From Streptomyces hokutonensis (GTDB lineage: Bacteria > Actinomycetota > Actinomycetes > Streptomycetales > Streptomycetaceae): 64,000 nt of DNA. The stretch covers positions 124,001 through 188,000 of the forward strand of contig NZ_BARG01000018.1 in assembly GCF_000376565.1 (NCBI RefSeq), given 5' to 3'. The notes under the pieces are model-generated. The model was given only the letters and a program-made list of their open reading frames with translations, did no database searches and was not told where the DNA came from. This document shows positions 26,047 through 33,871 of this stretch, one piece after another (the stretch's first letter is position 1; the number at the start of each line of letters is the position of its first letter). The position numbers and the translations under genes were made by a program.

Positions 26047-27192
26047 ATGCGCAAGAACCTTGCCCTCGCAACCGGCGCCGTTCTGTCGGCGACTCTCGTC
26101 GTCAGCGGCTGCGGTTCAAGTGATTCCACATCGTCGTCGAGCCCCTCGGCGCAGCAGAGCAACAGCCAGGGGGGCTCGGGGGGCATGGGGATGCAGCAGG
26201 TTACGGCAGTCAACCTCAACACCGACGGGGCAAGCCCGGGCGGCGCCAACACCGCTGCGGTCGTCACGGCGGTGAAGGCGTTCCTGGCCACGTTGGACGA
26301 CACCGAGCGGAAGAAGGTCGAGTACGACTTCTCGGACAACAAGTCGCGGCAGACCTGGTCGAACTTCCCCGCGACCACCGTGCCCCGCGAGGGCATCGAG
26401 ATGTCCGCCCTCACCACCGCGCAGCAGAAGGCCGCCGACGCCGTGCTCCAGGTCGCTCTCAGCCCCAGCGGCGCCCAGGAGGACGCCGACATCCGGAAAG
26501 CCGACAACGAGCTGAACCGGCTCGGGGGCCAGGGCGCGGACGGCTTCGGCAGCCTGAAGGACTACTACTTCGCCGTGTACGGAACGCCCTCGACGACCCA
26601 GCCGTTCATGGTCCAGTTCGGCGGGCACCACCTGGCCCGCAACCTCACCTACAACGGCGACAAGGTCAGCCAGACCCCGCAGTTCGTCGGCTCCGAGCCG
26701 ACCTCGTTCAAGTCCGACGGCACCACGGTCGAGCCGGTCAAGGCCGAGTCGACGGCCATGTTCGCCATGCTGGCGGGGCTCGACGCCAAGCAGAAGAAGG
26801 CTGCGGAGATCACCTCAGGCACGTTCGACGACCTGGTCATGGGCCCCGGCAAGGACTCGGGCACCTTCCCCGCCTCCGAGGGGCTGCTGGCATCACAGCT
26901 GACCGCCGCCCAGAAGAAGCTGGTCACCGCGGCGATCAAGACCTACGCCGGCGACCTCAACGACACGGCCGCCGCCAAGCTGATGGCCAAGTACGAGTCC
27001 GAGCTGGACAAGACCCGCATCGGCTGGTCCAACAACACCGGCCCGACCGACGAGAACAGCTATATCCGTATCGACGGCCCCAGCGTGTGGATCGAGTTCA
27101 TCAACACCCGCAGCCAGAGCACACCCAACATCCACTACCACTCGGTCTACCGGGACAAGACCAACGACTACGGCAGCAGCAAGCCGAAGTGA
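26047..27192 (+). CDS. DUF3500 lipoprotein
   Basis: A 381-residue exported lipoprotein. The signal peptide ends in a lipobox VVSGCGSS (lipid-anchored Cys22), followed by a Ser/Gln/Gly linker. The remainder matches the DUF3500 family: the DDTERKKVEYDFSD block, NFPATTVPREGIEMSALT, VQFGGHHLARNLTY, and the end with WIEFINTRSQSTPNIHYHSVYRD. The His pairs GGHH and HYH suggest metal binding. The HupE-type gene starts two bases after its stop, so the two products probably act together at the membrane, perhaps in metal uptake. The function of DUF3500 is not established. Confidence 0.85.
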   Translation: MRKNLALATGAVLSATLVVSGCGSSDSTSSSSPSAQQSNSQGGSGGMGMQQVTAVNLNTDGASPGGANTAAVVTAVKAFLATLDDTERKKVEYDFSDNKSRQTWSNFPATTVPREGIEMSALTTAQQKAADAVLQVALSPSGAQEDADIRKADNELNRLGGQGADGFGSLKDYYFAVYGTPSTTQPFMVQFGGHHLARNLTYNGDKVSQTPQFVGSEPTSFKSDGTTVEPVKAESTAMFAMLAGLDAKQKKAAEITSGTFDDLVMGPGKDSGTFPASEGLLASQLTAAQKKLVTAAIKTYAGDLNDTAAAKLMAKYESELDKTRIGWSNNTGPTDENSYIRIDGPSVWIEFINTRSQSTPNIHYHSVYRDKTNDYGSSKPK

Positions 27193-27194
27193 CC

Positions 27195-28526
27195 ATGCCC
27201 GCCCTCGCACATTCCCGCTCCCGGCGCGGCCCTCTCCGCAGGTGTGCGGCCCGCGCCGGGACACTGCTCACGTGTCTCGCGGCCCTGACGGCCGTCCTGA
27301 CGGTCACGGAACCGACGCGCGCGAGCGCCCACCCCCTCAGCACCACCGCGATCCTGCTCGACGCGGCACCGGACCAGGTGACCGGCGAGGTGGAACTCCC
27401 CATCGACCGGCTCGCCATCGCCCTCGACCAGCCCCTCACCCCGAAGACCGTCGTCAATCCGGCCAAGCTCGAAGAGCTGCGCCGCTACGTGCTCGGCCAC
27501 ACCTCGGCGGCCGACTCCGACGGCACACGGTGGACCACCGCGGTCAGCGGCGGCCGGGTCCGGCGGATCGACGGCGTCGACCACCTGGTCTTCGACCTGA
27601 TGCTGAGGCCGCCGACCGGCACGGTCCACGACTTCCGGCTCACCTACGACGCGATCGTGCACCACCTGCTGTCCCACCAGATCCTCGTCTCGCTGCGCCC
27701 CGACGGCTCCCACAGCTACACGACCGTCGGCGTGCTCGACTGGCAGCAGCACACGCTCGCAATACCGGCCGCCGGCGCCTCCACCGAGCACGGTTTCGCC
27801 GCCGCCGTGCACCTGGGCATCCGGCACATCGCCGAAGGCGCCGACCATCTGCTCTTCCTCATCATGCTCCTGCTCCCCGCACCGCTCCTCGCCCGCCGCG
27901 GCCGCTGGGTACGCGCCGACGACCTGCGCCGTAGCTGCCTCCGTATCGTGCATGTGGTCACCGCCTTCGCCATCGGGCACTCCATCACCCTCGCGCTGGC
28001 CGCCCTCGGCTACATCAGCGCTCCCACGCGCGTCGTGGAAAGCCTGATCGCCCTGTCCATCCTGGTCTCCGGCATCCACGCCATCCGGCCCCTCGTCCCC
28101 GGCGGCGAAGCGTGGATCGCCACCGGGTTCGGGCTCATGCACGGCCTCGCCTTCGCCGCGCTCCTCGGTGACCTCGACCTCGGCCGCGGATCCCTCGTCA
28201 CCACCCTCCTCGGCTTCAACCTCGGCATCGAACTGACCCAGCTCATGGTCGTCGCCCTACTCATGCCGTCCCTGCTGATCCTCAGCAGAACCCGGATCTA
28301 CCCGGCGGTTCGCCTCACCATCGCGACGATCGGCATCGTGCTGGCCGCAGCGTGGCTCGCCGAGCGCACCACCCTGCTGGCGAACAACCCGCTCAACCAC
28401 GTCACCGACGCGCTCATCGCCCATCCATTCCTTGTCGCCGGAACCCTCGCGGCCGTCGCGGCGGCCAGCTGGTCTATGCCCGACCTGCGCACGACCAGGG
28501 GACCGGAGGGCTCAGCCGCGAGGTGA
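27195..28526 (+). CDS. HupE/UreJ family membrane protein
   Basis: A 443-residue protein. A signal segment (residues about 18-42) precedes an extracytoplasmic beta-rich domain (about 43-190). Seven to eight membrane helices follow, carrying the HupE/UreJ signatures HLGIRHIAEGADHLLFL, AFAIGHSITLALAALG, VSGIHAIRP and GFGLMHGLAFA. The paired His/Asp residues suggest nickel or cobalt transport, as described for some HupE/UreJ proteins. The ATG at 27195 lies two bases after the DUF3500 stop, indicating a tight operon. No urease or hydrogenase gene is in the window. Confidence 0.85.
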   Translation: MPALAHSRSRRGPLRRCAARAGTLLTCLAALTAVLTVTEPTRASAHPLSTTAILLDAAPDQVTGEVELPIDRLAIALDQPLTPKTVVNPAKLEELRRYVLGHTSAADSDGTRWTTAVSGGRVRRIDGVDHLVFDLMLRPPTGTVHDFRLTYDAIVHHLLSHQILVSLRPDGSHSYTTVGVLDWQQHTLAIPAAGASTEHGFAAAVHLGIRHIAEGADHLLFLIMLLLPAPLLARRGRWVRADDLRRSCLRIVHVVTAFAIGHSITLALAALGYISAPTRVVESLIALSILVSGIHAIRPLVPGGEAWIATGFGLMHGLAFAALLGDLDLGRGSLVTTLLGFNLGIELTQLMVVALLMPSLLILSRTRIYPAVRLTIATIGIVLAAAWLAERTTLLANNPLNHVTDALIAHPFLVAGTLAAVAAASWSMPDLRTTRGPEGSAAR

Positions 28527-28650
28527 TTCGTCGAATCACCGCAGAAGGCCGCCATCTACCGGTGAAGGTTTAGGCCTGGCTGGATAGCAGAACATGGCCA
28601 TCACGAAATGCGGAAAATCTACAGCGGTAGATGTAGATATTGGGGATCGC

Positions 28651-28662
28651 GGGGGGGGGGGG
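28651..28662. repeat. Homopolymeric G12 tract
   Basis: Twelve consecutive G residues on the plus strand, preceded by ATATTGGGGATCGC. Such tracts slip easily during replication. Here it is outside any recognised reading frame. Confidence 0.8.
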
Positions 28663-29052
28663 TAATCTCTTGCCTGTAGCCAGGAAGTCAGGAAGGTGCG
28701 GCAGACACGAACTGCCGTGCATGCAGGACGCAGGTAGTGGCACGGCAGTGGAGTGGCGGGGCCGGAAGGTTCTCGGGGTCTTCTCGCTGGCTGCCGGGCC
28801 GGGCGGCTCGACGGAGCCGTCGCAGTACGCACGATTGCAGGCATGAACAGACAGAAGGAAGCGAAGGAGGCTGACGCCATCAGGATCGCCCGGGCGGAGA
28901 CAGTCGGCCCGGGTACCGCAGGCCCCGGAACGGAAGGTGGTCCCACGGTCACGCAGACGCGATCCCCGCACGCATCTCCCTCTCACGGGAGAGCGAGCGG
29001 AAAGACAACGCCGGTATCGCAGTAAGCCGGCGGATGGTGTTGAAAATCCCTC

Positions 29053-29084
29053 GGGGCCTTGGTGCCGTACGGCGCCAAGGCCCC
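29053..29084 (+). promoter_or_regulatory. Strong hairpin in the leader of the MerR-like gene
   Basis: GGGGCCTTGG (29053-29062) pairs with CCAAGGCCCC (29075-29084) around an inner GCCGTACGGC palindrome. The whole 32 bases are self-complementary apart from one pair that would be G-U in RNA. It ends 29 bases before the ATG at 29114. It could be a terminator, an attenuator or an operator; there is no U-run. Confidence 0.6.
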
Positions 29085-29113
29085 CTGATGTGTTTCCGTG
29101 AAACGAGGTGCGA

Positions 29114-29449
29114 ATGACAGCAGAAGACTCTCTCAGCCGTATCGACGACGACGACTACCCCGCCCACACGATGGGGCGGGCGGCCGAACTGCTCGGCACA
29201 ACGCCCGCCTTCCTGCGGGCGATCGGTGAAGCCCGCCTGATCACGCCCCTGCGCTCGGAGGGCGGCCACCGTCGCTACTCCCGCTACCGGCTGAAGATCG
29301 CCGCTCGCGCCCGCGAACTCGTCGATCAGGGCATGCCGGTCGATGCCGCCTGCCGCATCATCATCCTCGAAGACCAGCTCGAAGAAGCCCGGCGCATCAA
29401 CGAAGAACACGCCAACGCCGCCGACCCCCATCGTGCGGCGGAGACCTGA
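29114..29449 (+). CDS. MerR-like HTH protein
   Basis: A 111-residue single-domain regulator with a MerR-type winged helix at about residues 14-70 (AHTMGRAAELLGTTPAFLRAIGEARLITPLRS, then GGHRRYSRYRLK) and a short C-terminal coiled coil (IIILEDQLEEARRINEEHAN). It resembles small HspR/BldC-like proteins without a ligand domain. The ATG at 29114 has GAGGTG upstream. It is convergent with a DUF2267/Hsp20 group, so a role in stress gene control is possible but unproven. Confidence 0.8.
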   Translation: MTAEDSLSRIDDDDYPAHTMGRAAELLGTTPAFLRAIGEARLITPLRSEGGHRRYSRYRLKIAARARELVDQGMPVDAACRIIILEDQLEEARRINEEHANAADPHRAAET

Positions 29450-29572
29450 CCTGCCTTTCCGGCCCGAAAGCCCGAAGCGCCGGGCTCCGACGATGACGTC
29501 GTCGGAGCCCTTCTGTGTTCCCGCCGTTCCTTGGCCGCGGTGGCGGTCGGCGCCTGTGGCGGCCTGGAACGG

Positions 29573-30007
29573 TCAGGCGGGCTGGGTGAGTTCGGCGCGG
29601 CCGAACAGCAGCGCGTATCCGGATGGGAGCTGGGCCAGGATGCGGTCCATGAGGCTGGGGCCGGCCAGGCAGCCGACGACGGCGAGGACGGCTCCGGTGT
29701 TCCAGCGGGCGGTCGCGGGGGTGGCGCCTGTCCGGGCGGCCAGATCCTTGACGAAGCCCCAGCCGGTGAGCGGTTGGGGGGTCGGGATCTGGCCGGTGAG
29801 GTCGAGTGCGGCCTCCACGGGCAGGCAGGCGGCGAGTTCGACGCGTTCGTCGCCGGTGAGCTGGCGGCCCAGGGCCTCCAGCACGGCGCGCGTGACGTCC
29901 TCGGCCTGCTCCCGGGTGGGGTAGGCACCCTCGTAGCGGATCCTTTCCAGCATCTGGTGAAACGTCATGCCGGGCCGGGCGGAGGCCGGTTCACGCAGCG
30001 GAAGCAT
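29573..30007 (-). CDS. DUF2267 protein, distal copy
   Basis: A 144-residue all-helical protein of the DUF2267 family. Typical blocks are MTFHQMLERIRYEGAYPTREQAEDVTRAVLEALGRQLTGDE, then VEAALDLTGQI and LMDRILAQLPSGYALLFGRAE. The family function is unknown; members often lie beside small heat-shock and redox genes in actinobacteria. The ATG at 30007 has AAAGG at a long spacing; an internal ATG at 29968 is a weaker alternative. It follows a second DUF2267 gene by 100 bases and hsp20 further upstream, suggesting a heat-shock operon. Confidence 0.78.
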   Translation of the reverse strand: MLPLREPASARPGMTFHQMLERIRYEGAYPTREQAEDVTRAVLEALGRQLTGDERVELAACLPVEAALDLTGQIPTPQPLTGWGFVKDLAARTGATPATARWNTGAVLAVVGCLAGPSLMDRILAQLPSGYALLFGRAELTQPA

Positions 30008-30107
30008 GGGGAAGTGGTGCCTTTCTCGTGCGATGGGCTTGTCGCCAGTGGGAAGAGCCGGCCGGATCGGGACCGGCCGGCTGTGTGGGCGGGGCGCGTG
30101 TCGGGGT

Positions 30108-30497
30108 TCAGGTGTGCTCGGGGCGGCCGAAGAGGAGGTCGTAGCCCGGGGGGAGCTGGAGCAGGATGCGGCGGGTGAGTTCCTCGCCCGCCGCATCGGC
30201 GGTCACGCTCAGTACGGCGCCGACGCCCCAGGCCGCGGTCTGTTCGGTGGCTCCCTCGATCCATGCCGCGGTCGCCCGCAGGAACCGCTCGGGCGGGAGG
30301 GGTTCGGTGGCCCGCAGCGGGTTGAGAAGGATCAGGGCGAAGGTTTCCGGGAGCCGGGCGGCCAGCTCGGCCCTGACCTTGCCCACCAGATGCGCGCCAA
30401 GCAGTGCGAGAACGGTGCGCGCGGCCCTCTCTGCTTCCTGGGGTGTGGTGTACTCGCCGCGTTCCCGCACGTGGTCGAGGAATGCTTCCCAGCGCAT
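30108..30497 (-). CDS. DUF2267 protein, proximal copy
   Basis: A 129-residue DUF2267 protein beginning MRWEAFLDHVRERGEYTTPQEAERAARTVLALLG and ending ILLQLPPGYDLLFGRPEHT. It is clearly a paralogue of the copy 100 bases downstream, with the same C-terminal LLFGR motif. The ATG at 30497 matches the usual family start; a GTG two codons earlier is also open, and GAAGGGGC serves either. It lies 115 bases after hsp20 on the same strand, so RheA-controlled expression is likely. Confidence 0.8.
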   Translation of the reverse strand: MRWEAFLDHVRERGEYTTPQEAERAARTVLALLGAHLVGKVRAELAARLPETFALILLNPLRATEPLPPERFLRATAAWIEGATEQTAAWGVGAVLSVTADAAGEELTRRILLQLPPGYDLLFGRPEHT

Positions 30498-30612
30498 GGC
30501 CACCCGTGCCCCTTCTGCGTCGTTGTGCGAGGGAGGTAGCGCGGAGGACGGCAGTTGAGGGGGAGATCGATGCCCGTCCTCCGCCGTCGGTGCGGTCGAG
30601 GGAACTGGCTCC

Positions 30613-31047
30613 TCAGTCGCTGATCTGCCGGGGCTCGGACTGGCCGCCGATGGTGATCCTGCGGGGCTTGGCGCGCTCGGCGATCGGGATCCGCAGGGTC
30701 AGCACGCCTGCTTCGTAGTCGGCCGTGATGCGCTCGGTGTCCAGGGTGTCGGCCAGCACCAGCTGACGGGAGAAGACACCCAGCGGCCGCTCGGAGAGCT
30801 CCATCTGCACGTCGTCGGCCTTCGTGACCGGGCGGCGCTCTGCCTTGACGGTGAGCATGTTCCGCTCGACGTCGATGTCGATCGCGTCCTTCGCCACACC
30901 GGGCAGGTCGAGGGCGATCACGTACTCCTCGCCCTCGCGGTAGGCGTCCATCGGCATCGTCGAGGGCCTGGACCAGGTGCCGGTCACACCTGTCAGCTGC
31001 TGGGCGAGCCGGTCGAGTTCGCGGAACGGGTCGGTGCGCATCAACAT
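30613..31047 (-). CDS. hsp18: Small heat-shock protein, Hsp20/Hsp18
   Basis: A 144-residue alpha-crystallin chaperone. A short N-terminal arm (MLMRTDPFRELDRLAQQL) precedes the alpha-crystallin domain (about residues 38-125: MDAYREGEEYVIALDLPGV, LTVKAERR, LGVFSRQLVLADTLD) with the conserved AGVLTLRIP motif near its end. It holds unfolding proteins during heat stress. The ATG at 31047 has GGAGGTG eight bases upstream. Two RheA-type operators lie 66-110 bases upstream in the divergent region, so it should be repressed at normal temperature and released on heating. Confidence 0.92.
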   Translation of the reverse strand: MLMRTDPFRELDRLAQQLTGVTGTWSRPSTMPMDAYREGEEYVIALDLPGVAKDAIDIDVERNMLTVKAERRPVTKADDVQMELSERPLGVFSRQLVLADTLDTERITADYEAGVLTLRIPIAERAKPRRITIGGQSEPRQISD

Positions 31048-31112
31048 CGCGAAAACACCTCCACAGGTCTGGCAGGAACTGCCAATGCGCTTCGTCTGAC
31101 ACCGTTGTAACA

Positions 31113-31157
31113 TGTCATCCAAACGATGACAAGCAAAGTGTCATCCAAACGATGACG
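31113..31157. promoter_or_regulatory. Two RheA operators between hsp18 and rheA
   Basis: TGTCATC-CAAAC-GATGACA at 31113-31131 and the same sequence with a final G at 31139-31157, offset by 26 bp. As I recall, the S. albus RheA repressor of hsp18 binds TGTCATC-N5-GATGACA; copy one matches perfectly. They lie between the divergent hsp18 and rheA genes. Confidence 0.88.
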
Positions 31158-31172
31158 ACTGAGAGGATCTTC

Positions 31173-31835
31173 ATGGATGCCTCCCCCGAGCCCCGTGACC
31201 CCACCTCGTTCTTCGCCGCCGCGGCAGCGCTGAACACGATCAACGAGGCCGTCCACACCGCCCAGAACTCGCAGACCCCGCCACCCGCCGAGGGCGGGCA
31301 GGCCAGTTCCGAGGAGGCCCTGGCCGCCTTGCTCATGCTGCGCGAACTACGCGAGCAGCTCGCGGGGTGGGAACCCGGACTCATCGAGGCGGCCCGCGCA
31401 GCGGGCTCCAGCTGGGCCGACCTCGCCCACCCCCTGGGCGTCGCCAGCCGCCAGGCCGCCGAACGCCGCTACCTGCGCGTACGCCCCGGAACACCCGGCA
31501 CCACCGGCGAACAGCGCGTACAAGCCACCCGCAACCGCCGCGCCGCCGACCGCACCCTCACCACCTGGGCCCGCGCCAACGCCGCCGACCTGCGTCAGCT
31601 CGCCGGCCAGATCACCGCCCTCACCGACCTCCCCGCCCAGGCCCACACACCCGTGGCTCGCCTCACGGAAGCCCTCGCCGACAACGACGCCGCCAACCTC
31701 ATCGCCCCACTCGCCGCCACCCACACCCACCTCACGGCCAACCACCCCGACCTCGCAGCCCGCATCACCACCTTCACGCACCACGCCGACCAACTCGGCC
31801 AAACCGGCAGCGACCACCGCCGAACCACCACCTGA
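31173..31835 (+). CDS. rheA: RheA-like HSP18 transcriptional regulator
   Basis: A 220-residue protein with an Ala-rich N-terminal helix (FFAAAAALNTINEAVHTAQ) and an HTH-like segment near residues 85-105 (WADLAHPLGVASRQAAERRYLR). A helical C-terminal part rich in His/Thr follows. This is the architecture annotated as HSP18 transcriptional regulator (RheA), a thermosensing repressor in streptomycetes. The ATG at 31173 follows GAGAGGATC; an earlier in-frame ATG at 31152 falls inside the second operator and is rejected. It should repress itself and the divergent hsp18 operon. Confidence 0.85.
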   Translation: MDASPEPRDPTSFFAAAAALNTINEAVHTAQNSQTPPPAEGGQASSEEALAALLMLRELREQLAGWEPGLIEAARAAGSSWADLAHPLGVASRQAAERRYLRVRPGTPGTTGEQRVQATRNRRAADRTLTTWARANAADLRQLAGQITALTDLPAQAHTPVARLTEALADNDAANLIAPLAATHTHLTANHPDLAARITTFTHHADQLGQTGSDHRRTTT

Positions 31836-31879
31836 CGTCCCGAACCGACGGCCCCACAGGACAACACGACGATCCCGAC

Positions 31880-31990
31880 AGGGCCCAGGACAGGTGCCGA
31901 CGAGGCGACCGGGCTGCGGACGTCGAGGAATTGCGTGCCGATCGCGTCGCGGGGGCGGCCGGAGCGGCTCATCAGCAGCGCTGTGGGCTC
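31880..31990 (-). pseudogene. C-terminal relic of a TAXI-family gene
   Basis: On the minus strand the translation reads TALLMSRSGRPRDAIGTQ, then FLDVRSPVASSAPV. It aligns with the C terminus of the intact TAXI protein at 21463-22455 (TRLLVLRASDLVPRNAVGTQ, then FLDVRSLIGTGAIPL), including an identical GTQFLDVRS. No other part of the protein is found on either side, so this is a fragment of a deleted homologue. Confidence 0.6.
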
Positions 31991-32115
31991 ACAGGTGGAG
32001 TCGGTCGGCGAGCATCGCCATGGCGAGTTCGGCCCGTGAACCGTGCCGTGTGTGCGAACCGTCGGTTCTCGACGCTCTTCGCTGGCTGGAGGGCCTTCGC
32101 GACCGGGCCGCGGAC

Positions 32116-32271
32116 CTAGAAGTAGTGTTTGCGCCCGCCGATCTTGCGACCGCTCGCCCCGAGAATCCAGAGGACCGCGCCGACCACGACGAGCACGCTG
32201 CCCACGGTGGTCAGGAGGGATATACCGACCAGCAGGCCGATGATGAGCAGGATGGCGCCAAGGACGATCAT
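32116..32271 (-). CDS. DUF6131 small membrane protein
   Basis: A 51-residue protein, almost entirely two hydrophobic segments (MIVLGAILLIIGLLVGISLL and VGSVLVVVGAVLWILGASGR), with a conserved basic end (GGRKHYF). This matches the DUF6131 family of tiny actinobacterial membrane proteins of unknown role. The frame is open further upstream, but the ATG at 32271 gives the usual family length. The ribosome-binding site (GGAACC) is weak. The 270 bases between it and the phospholipase D gene hold nothing recognisable. Confidence 0.75.
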   Translation of the reverse strand: MIVLGAILLIIGLLVGISLLTTVGSVLVVVGAVLWILGASGRKIGGRKHYF

Positions 32272-32541
32272 TTTGGTTCCGATCTTCAGATTCCTCGGTG
32301 TGGGCCAGAGCCCGGCCGGCCGCACTGTCGGCGGCTGCCAGATCCCTGTCGTGCCACCTACGTGTGCCCCGGTCTCCGCCGACAACGCCACGGTCCTTGA
32401 ACCCCCCGTCCCGGATTCCTTACCGGGCCGGGCCAGCAGCGGGCGTGTACGCCGACGTACGGCGCCATCCGCTGTCCGCCGCTCGCCCGGCAGGTCCAGG
32501 AACGGGACCGGTCGGCGTGCGCATCGAGGCCGATGGACGGG

Positions 32542-33795
32542 TCAGAGGAAGCGTCGTATCGGCAGGACGGCCGTCTCCATGACGCGCTGGATCAGCGCGC
32601 GTCGCTTCCACCGGCCGGCACTGATGAGTTCGCTGTGCTCAAGGTCTTCCGTGAAGTGGCGGTCCAGCGTCGCGGTGAACGTGGGATCCAGCACGGCGAG
32701 CATGACCTCTTCGTCGTGGTCGAGGGAGCGACGGTTGAAGTTCGTCGAGCCGATGAGCGCCGTGGCCCTGTCGACGGTGACGACCTTGGTGTGGAGCATG
32801 GTCGGCTGGTAGTGGTAGATCTTCACCCCGCATGCGGTGAGCTCCTCGTAGTAGCGTCGGCCCGCGAGTTGGCAGACCCGCTTGTCGGTGTACGGGCCCG
32901 GCAGCAGGATCTCCACCTCGACACCTCGGCGGGCCGCGGCGCACAGCAGCTCGATGAAATTCGCGTCGGGTGCGAAGTAGGCGGTGGCCAGCCGGAGCCT
33001 TTCCTCGACCGTCTCGATCATCACGCGGAACAGGGTCTGCATGTCCTGCCAGCCGAAACTGGCCGAGCCCCGCACCACCTGTACCACGGCATCGCCCCGG
33101 GGGATGTGGTCGGTGAACCGGTCGCGGTCGTCGAAGAGTTCGTCGTGGCACTCGGCCCAGTTCTGGGCGAAGGCGGCGGCCAGCCCGTCCACGGCGGGTC
33201 CGCGCACCTGGACGTGGGTGTCGCGCCATTCCTCCGGGCTGCGCGCGTCGCCGCACCATTCCTCGGCGATGCCGACGCCGCCGGTGAAGACGGTCTCCTC
33301 GTCGACGACAAGGACCTTGCGGTGACAGCGATGGTTCTGCTTCAACGGAGACAGGTACAGCGGCTTGCGGAACCAGGCCACCTGCACCCCGGCCCGCTCC
33401 ATCGCCTCCAACTGGTCCTTCTCGATGAGCCGGCTCCCGAAGCCGTCCAGCAGCAGCCGTACGCGCACTCCTTCCCGCGCCCGCTCCGCGAGCGCGTCGG
33501 CGAACTGCCGGGCGATGTCCCCCTTCCAGTACACGAACGTCATCATGTCCACGGTGTGGCGGGCGGAACGGATCCGGCCCAGCATGGCGCCGAAGATCTC
33601 GTCCCCGTTGCGCAACGGGAACAGCGCGTTGCCTTCCGTGGCCGCGATCCCTATGAGCCGCTCCAGCCGGCGTCTGGTGCGCCGGGCCCGATCGGCGAGG
33701 ACGCCACCGACGTCCTCCGCGCCGCCGGCCTCATCGGACCTGACGGTTCCCGCCGTTTCGGCGGCTGCGACGGCTGCGTTCTGCGTGTTCGGCAT
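32542..33795 (-). CDS. Phospholipase D / cardiolipin synthase-like protein
   Basis: A 417-residue protein with two HKD motifs: HRKVLVVDEETVFTGG near residue 190 and HTKVVTVDRATALIGSTNFNRRS near 355. It has the two-domain layout of cardiolipin synthase but lacks the N-terminal membrane helices of ClsA, as in the ClsB type. It probably transfers phosphatidyl groups at the membrane face. The ATG at 33795 is preceded by GGAAAGGTG. It is divergent from the DUF1206 gene, and both may belong to a stress or envelope group. Confidence 0.88.
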   Translation of the reverse strand: MPNTQNAAVAAAETAGTVRSDEAGGAEDVGGVLADRARRTRRRLERLIGIAATEGNALFPLRNGDEIFGAMLGRIRSARHTVDMMTFVYWKGDIARQFADALAERAREGVRVRLLLDGFGSRLIEKDQLEAMERAGVQVAWFRKPLYLSPLKQNHRCHRKVLVVDEETVFTGGVGIAEEWCGDARSPEEWRDTHVQVRGPAVDGLAAAFAQNWAECHDELFDDRDRFTDHIPRGDAVVQVVRGSASFGWQDMQTLFRVMIETVEERLRLATAYFAPDANFIELLCAAARRGVEVEILLPGPYTDKRVCQLAGRRYYEELTACGVKIYHYQPTMLHTKVVTVDRATALIGSTNFNRRSLDHDEEVMLAVLDPTFTATLDRHFTEDLEHSELISAGRWKRRALIQRVMETAVLPIRRFL

Positions 33796-33871
33796 GGCTG
33801 CACCTTTCCTGGACACCGAGTTGGGAGACAGAACCCGGATGCCCTCGTACTTCGCGGGCATCCGGAATGGC

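Larger units (their letters stand above)
28527..29113. other. Gene-poor region with G12 tract and stem-loops
   Basis: No convincing gene is seen in these 587 bases; a 60-codon frame starting near 28843 lacks good codon bias. The region has a run of 12 G residues (28651-28662) in unusually AT-rich surroundings. A 10-bp stem (28711-28720 with 28740-28749) with a 19-base loop follows, and a strong hairpin lies just before the next gene. The first stem-loop may terminate the HupE operon. Confidence 0.45.

Noticed and set aside
28843..29025. A 60-codon plus-strand frame starting MNRQKEAKEADAIRIARAE
   Set aside because: Weak codon bias, low-complexity second half and no clear ribosome-binding site; not enough to call a gene.
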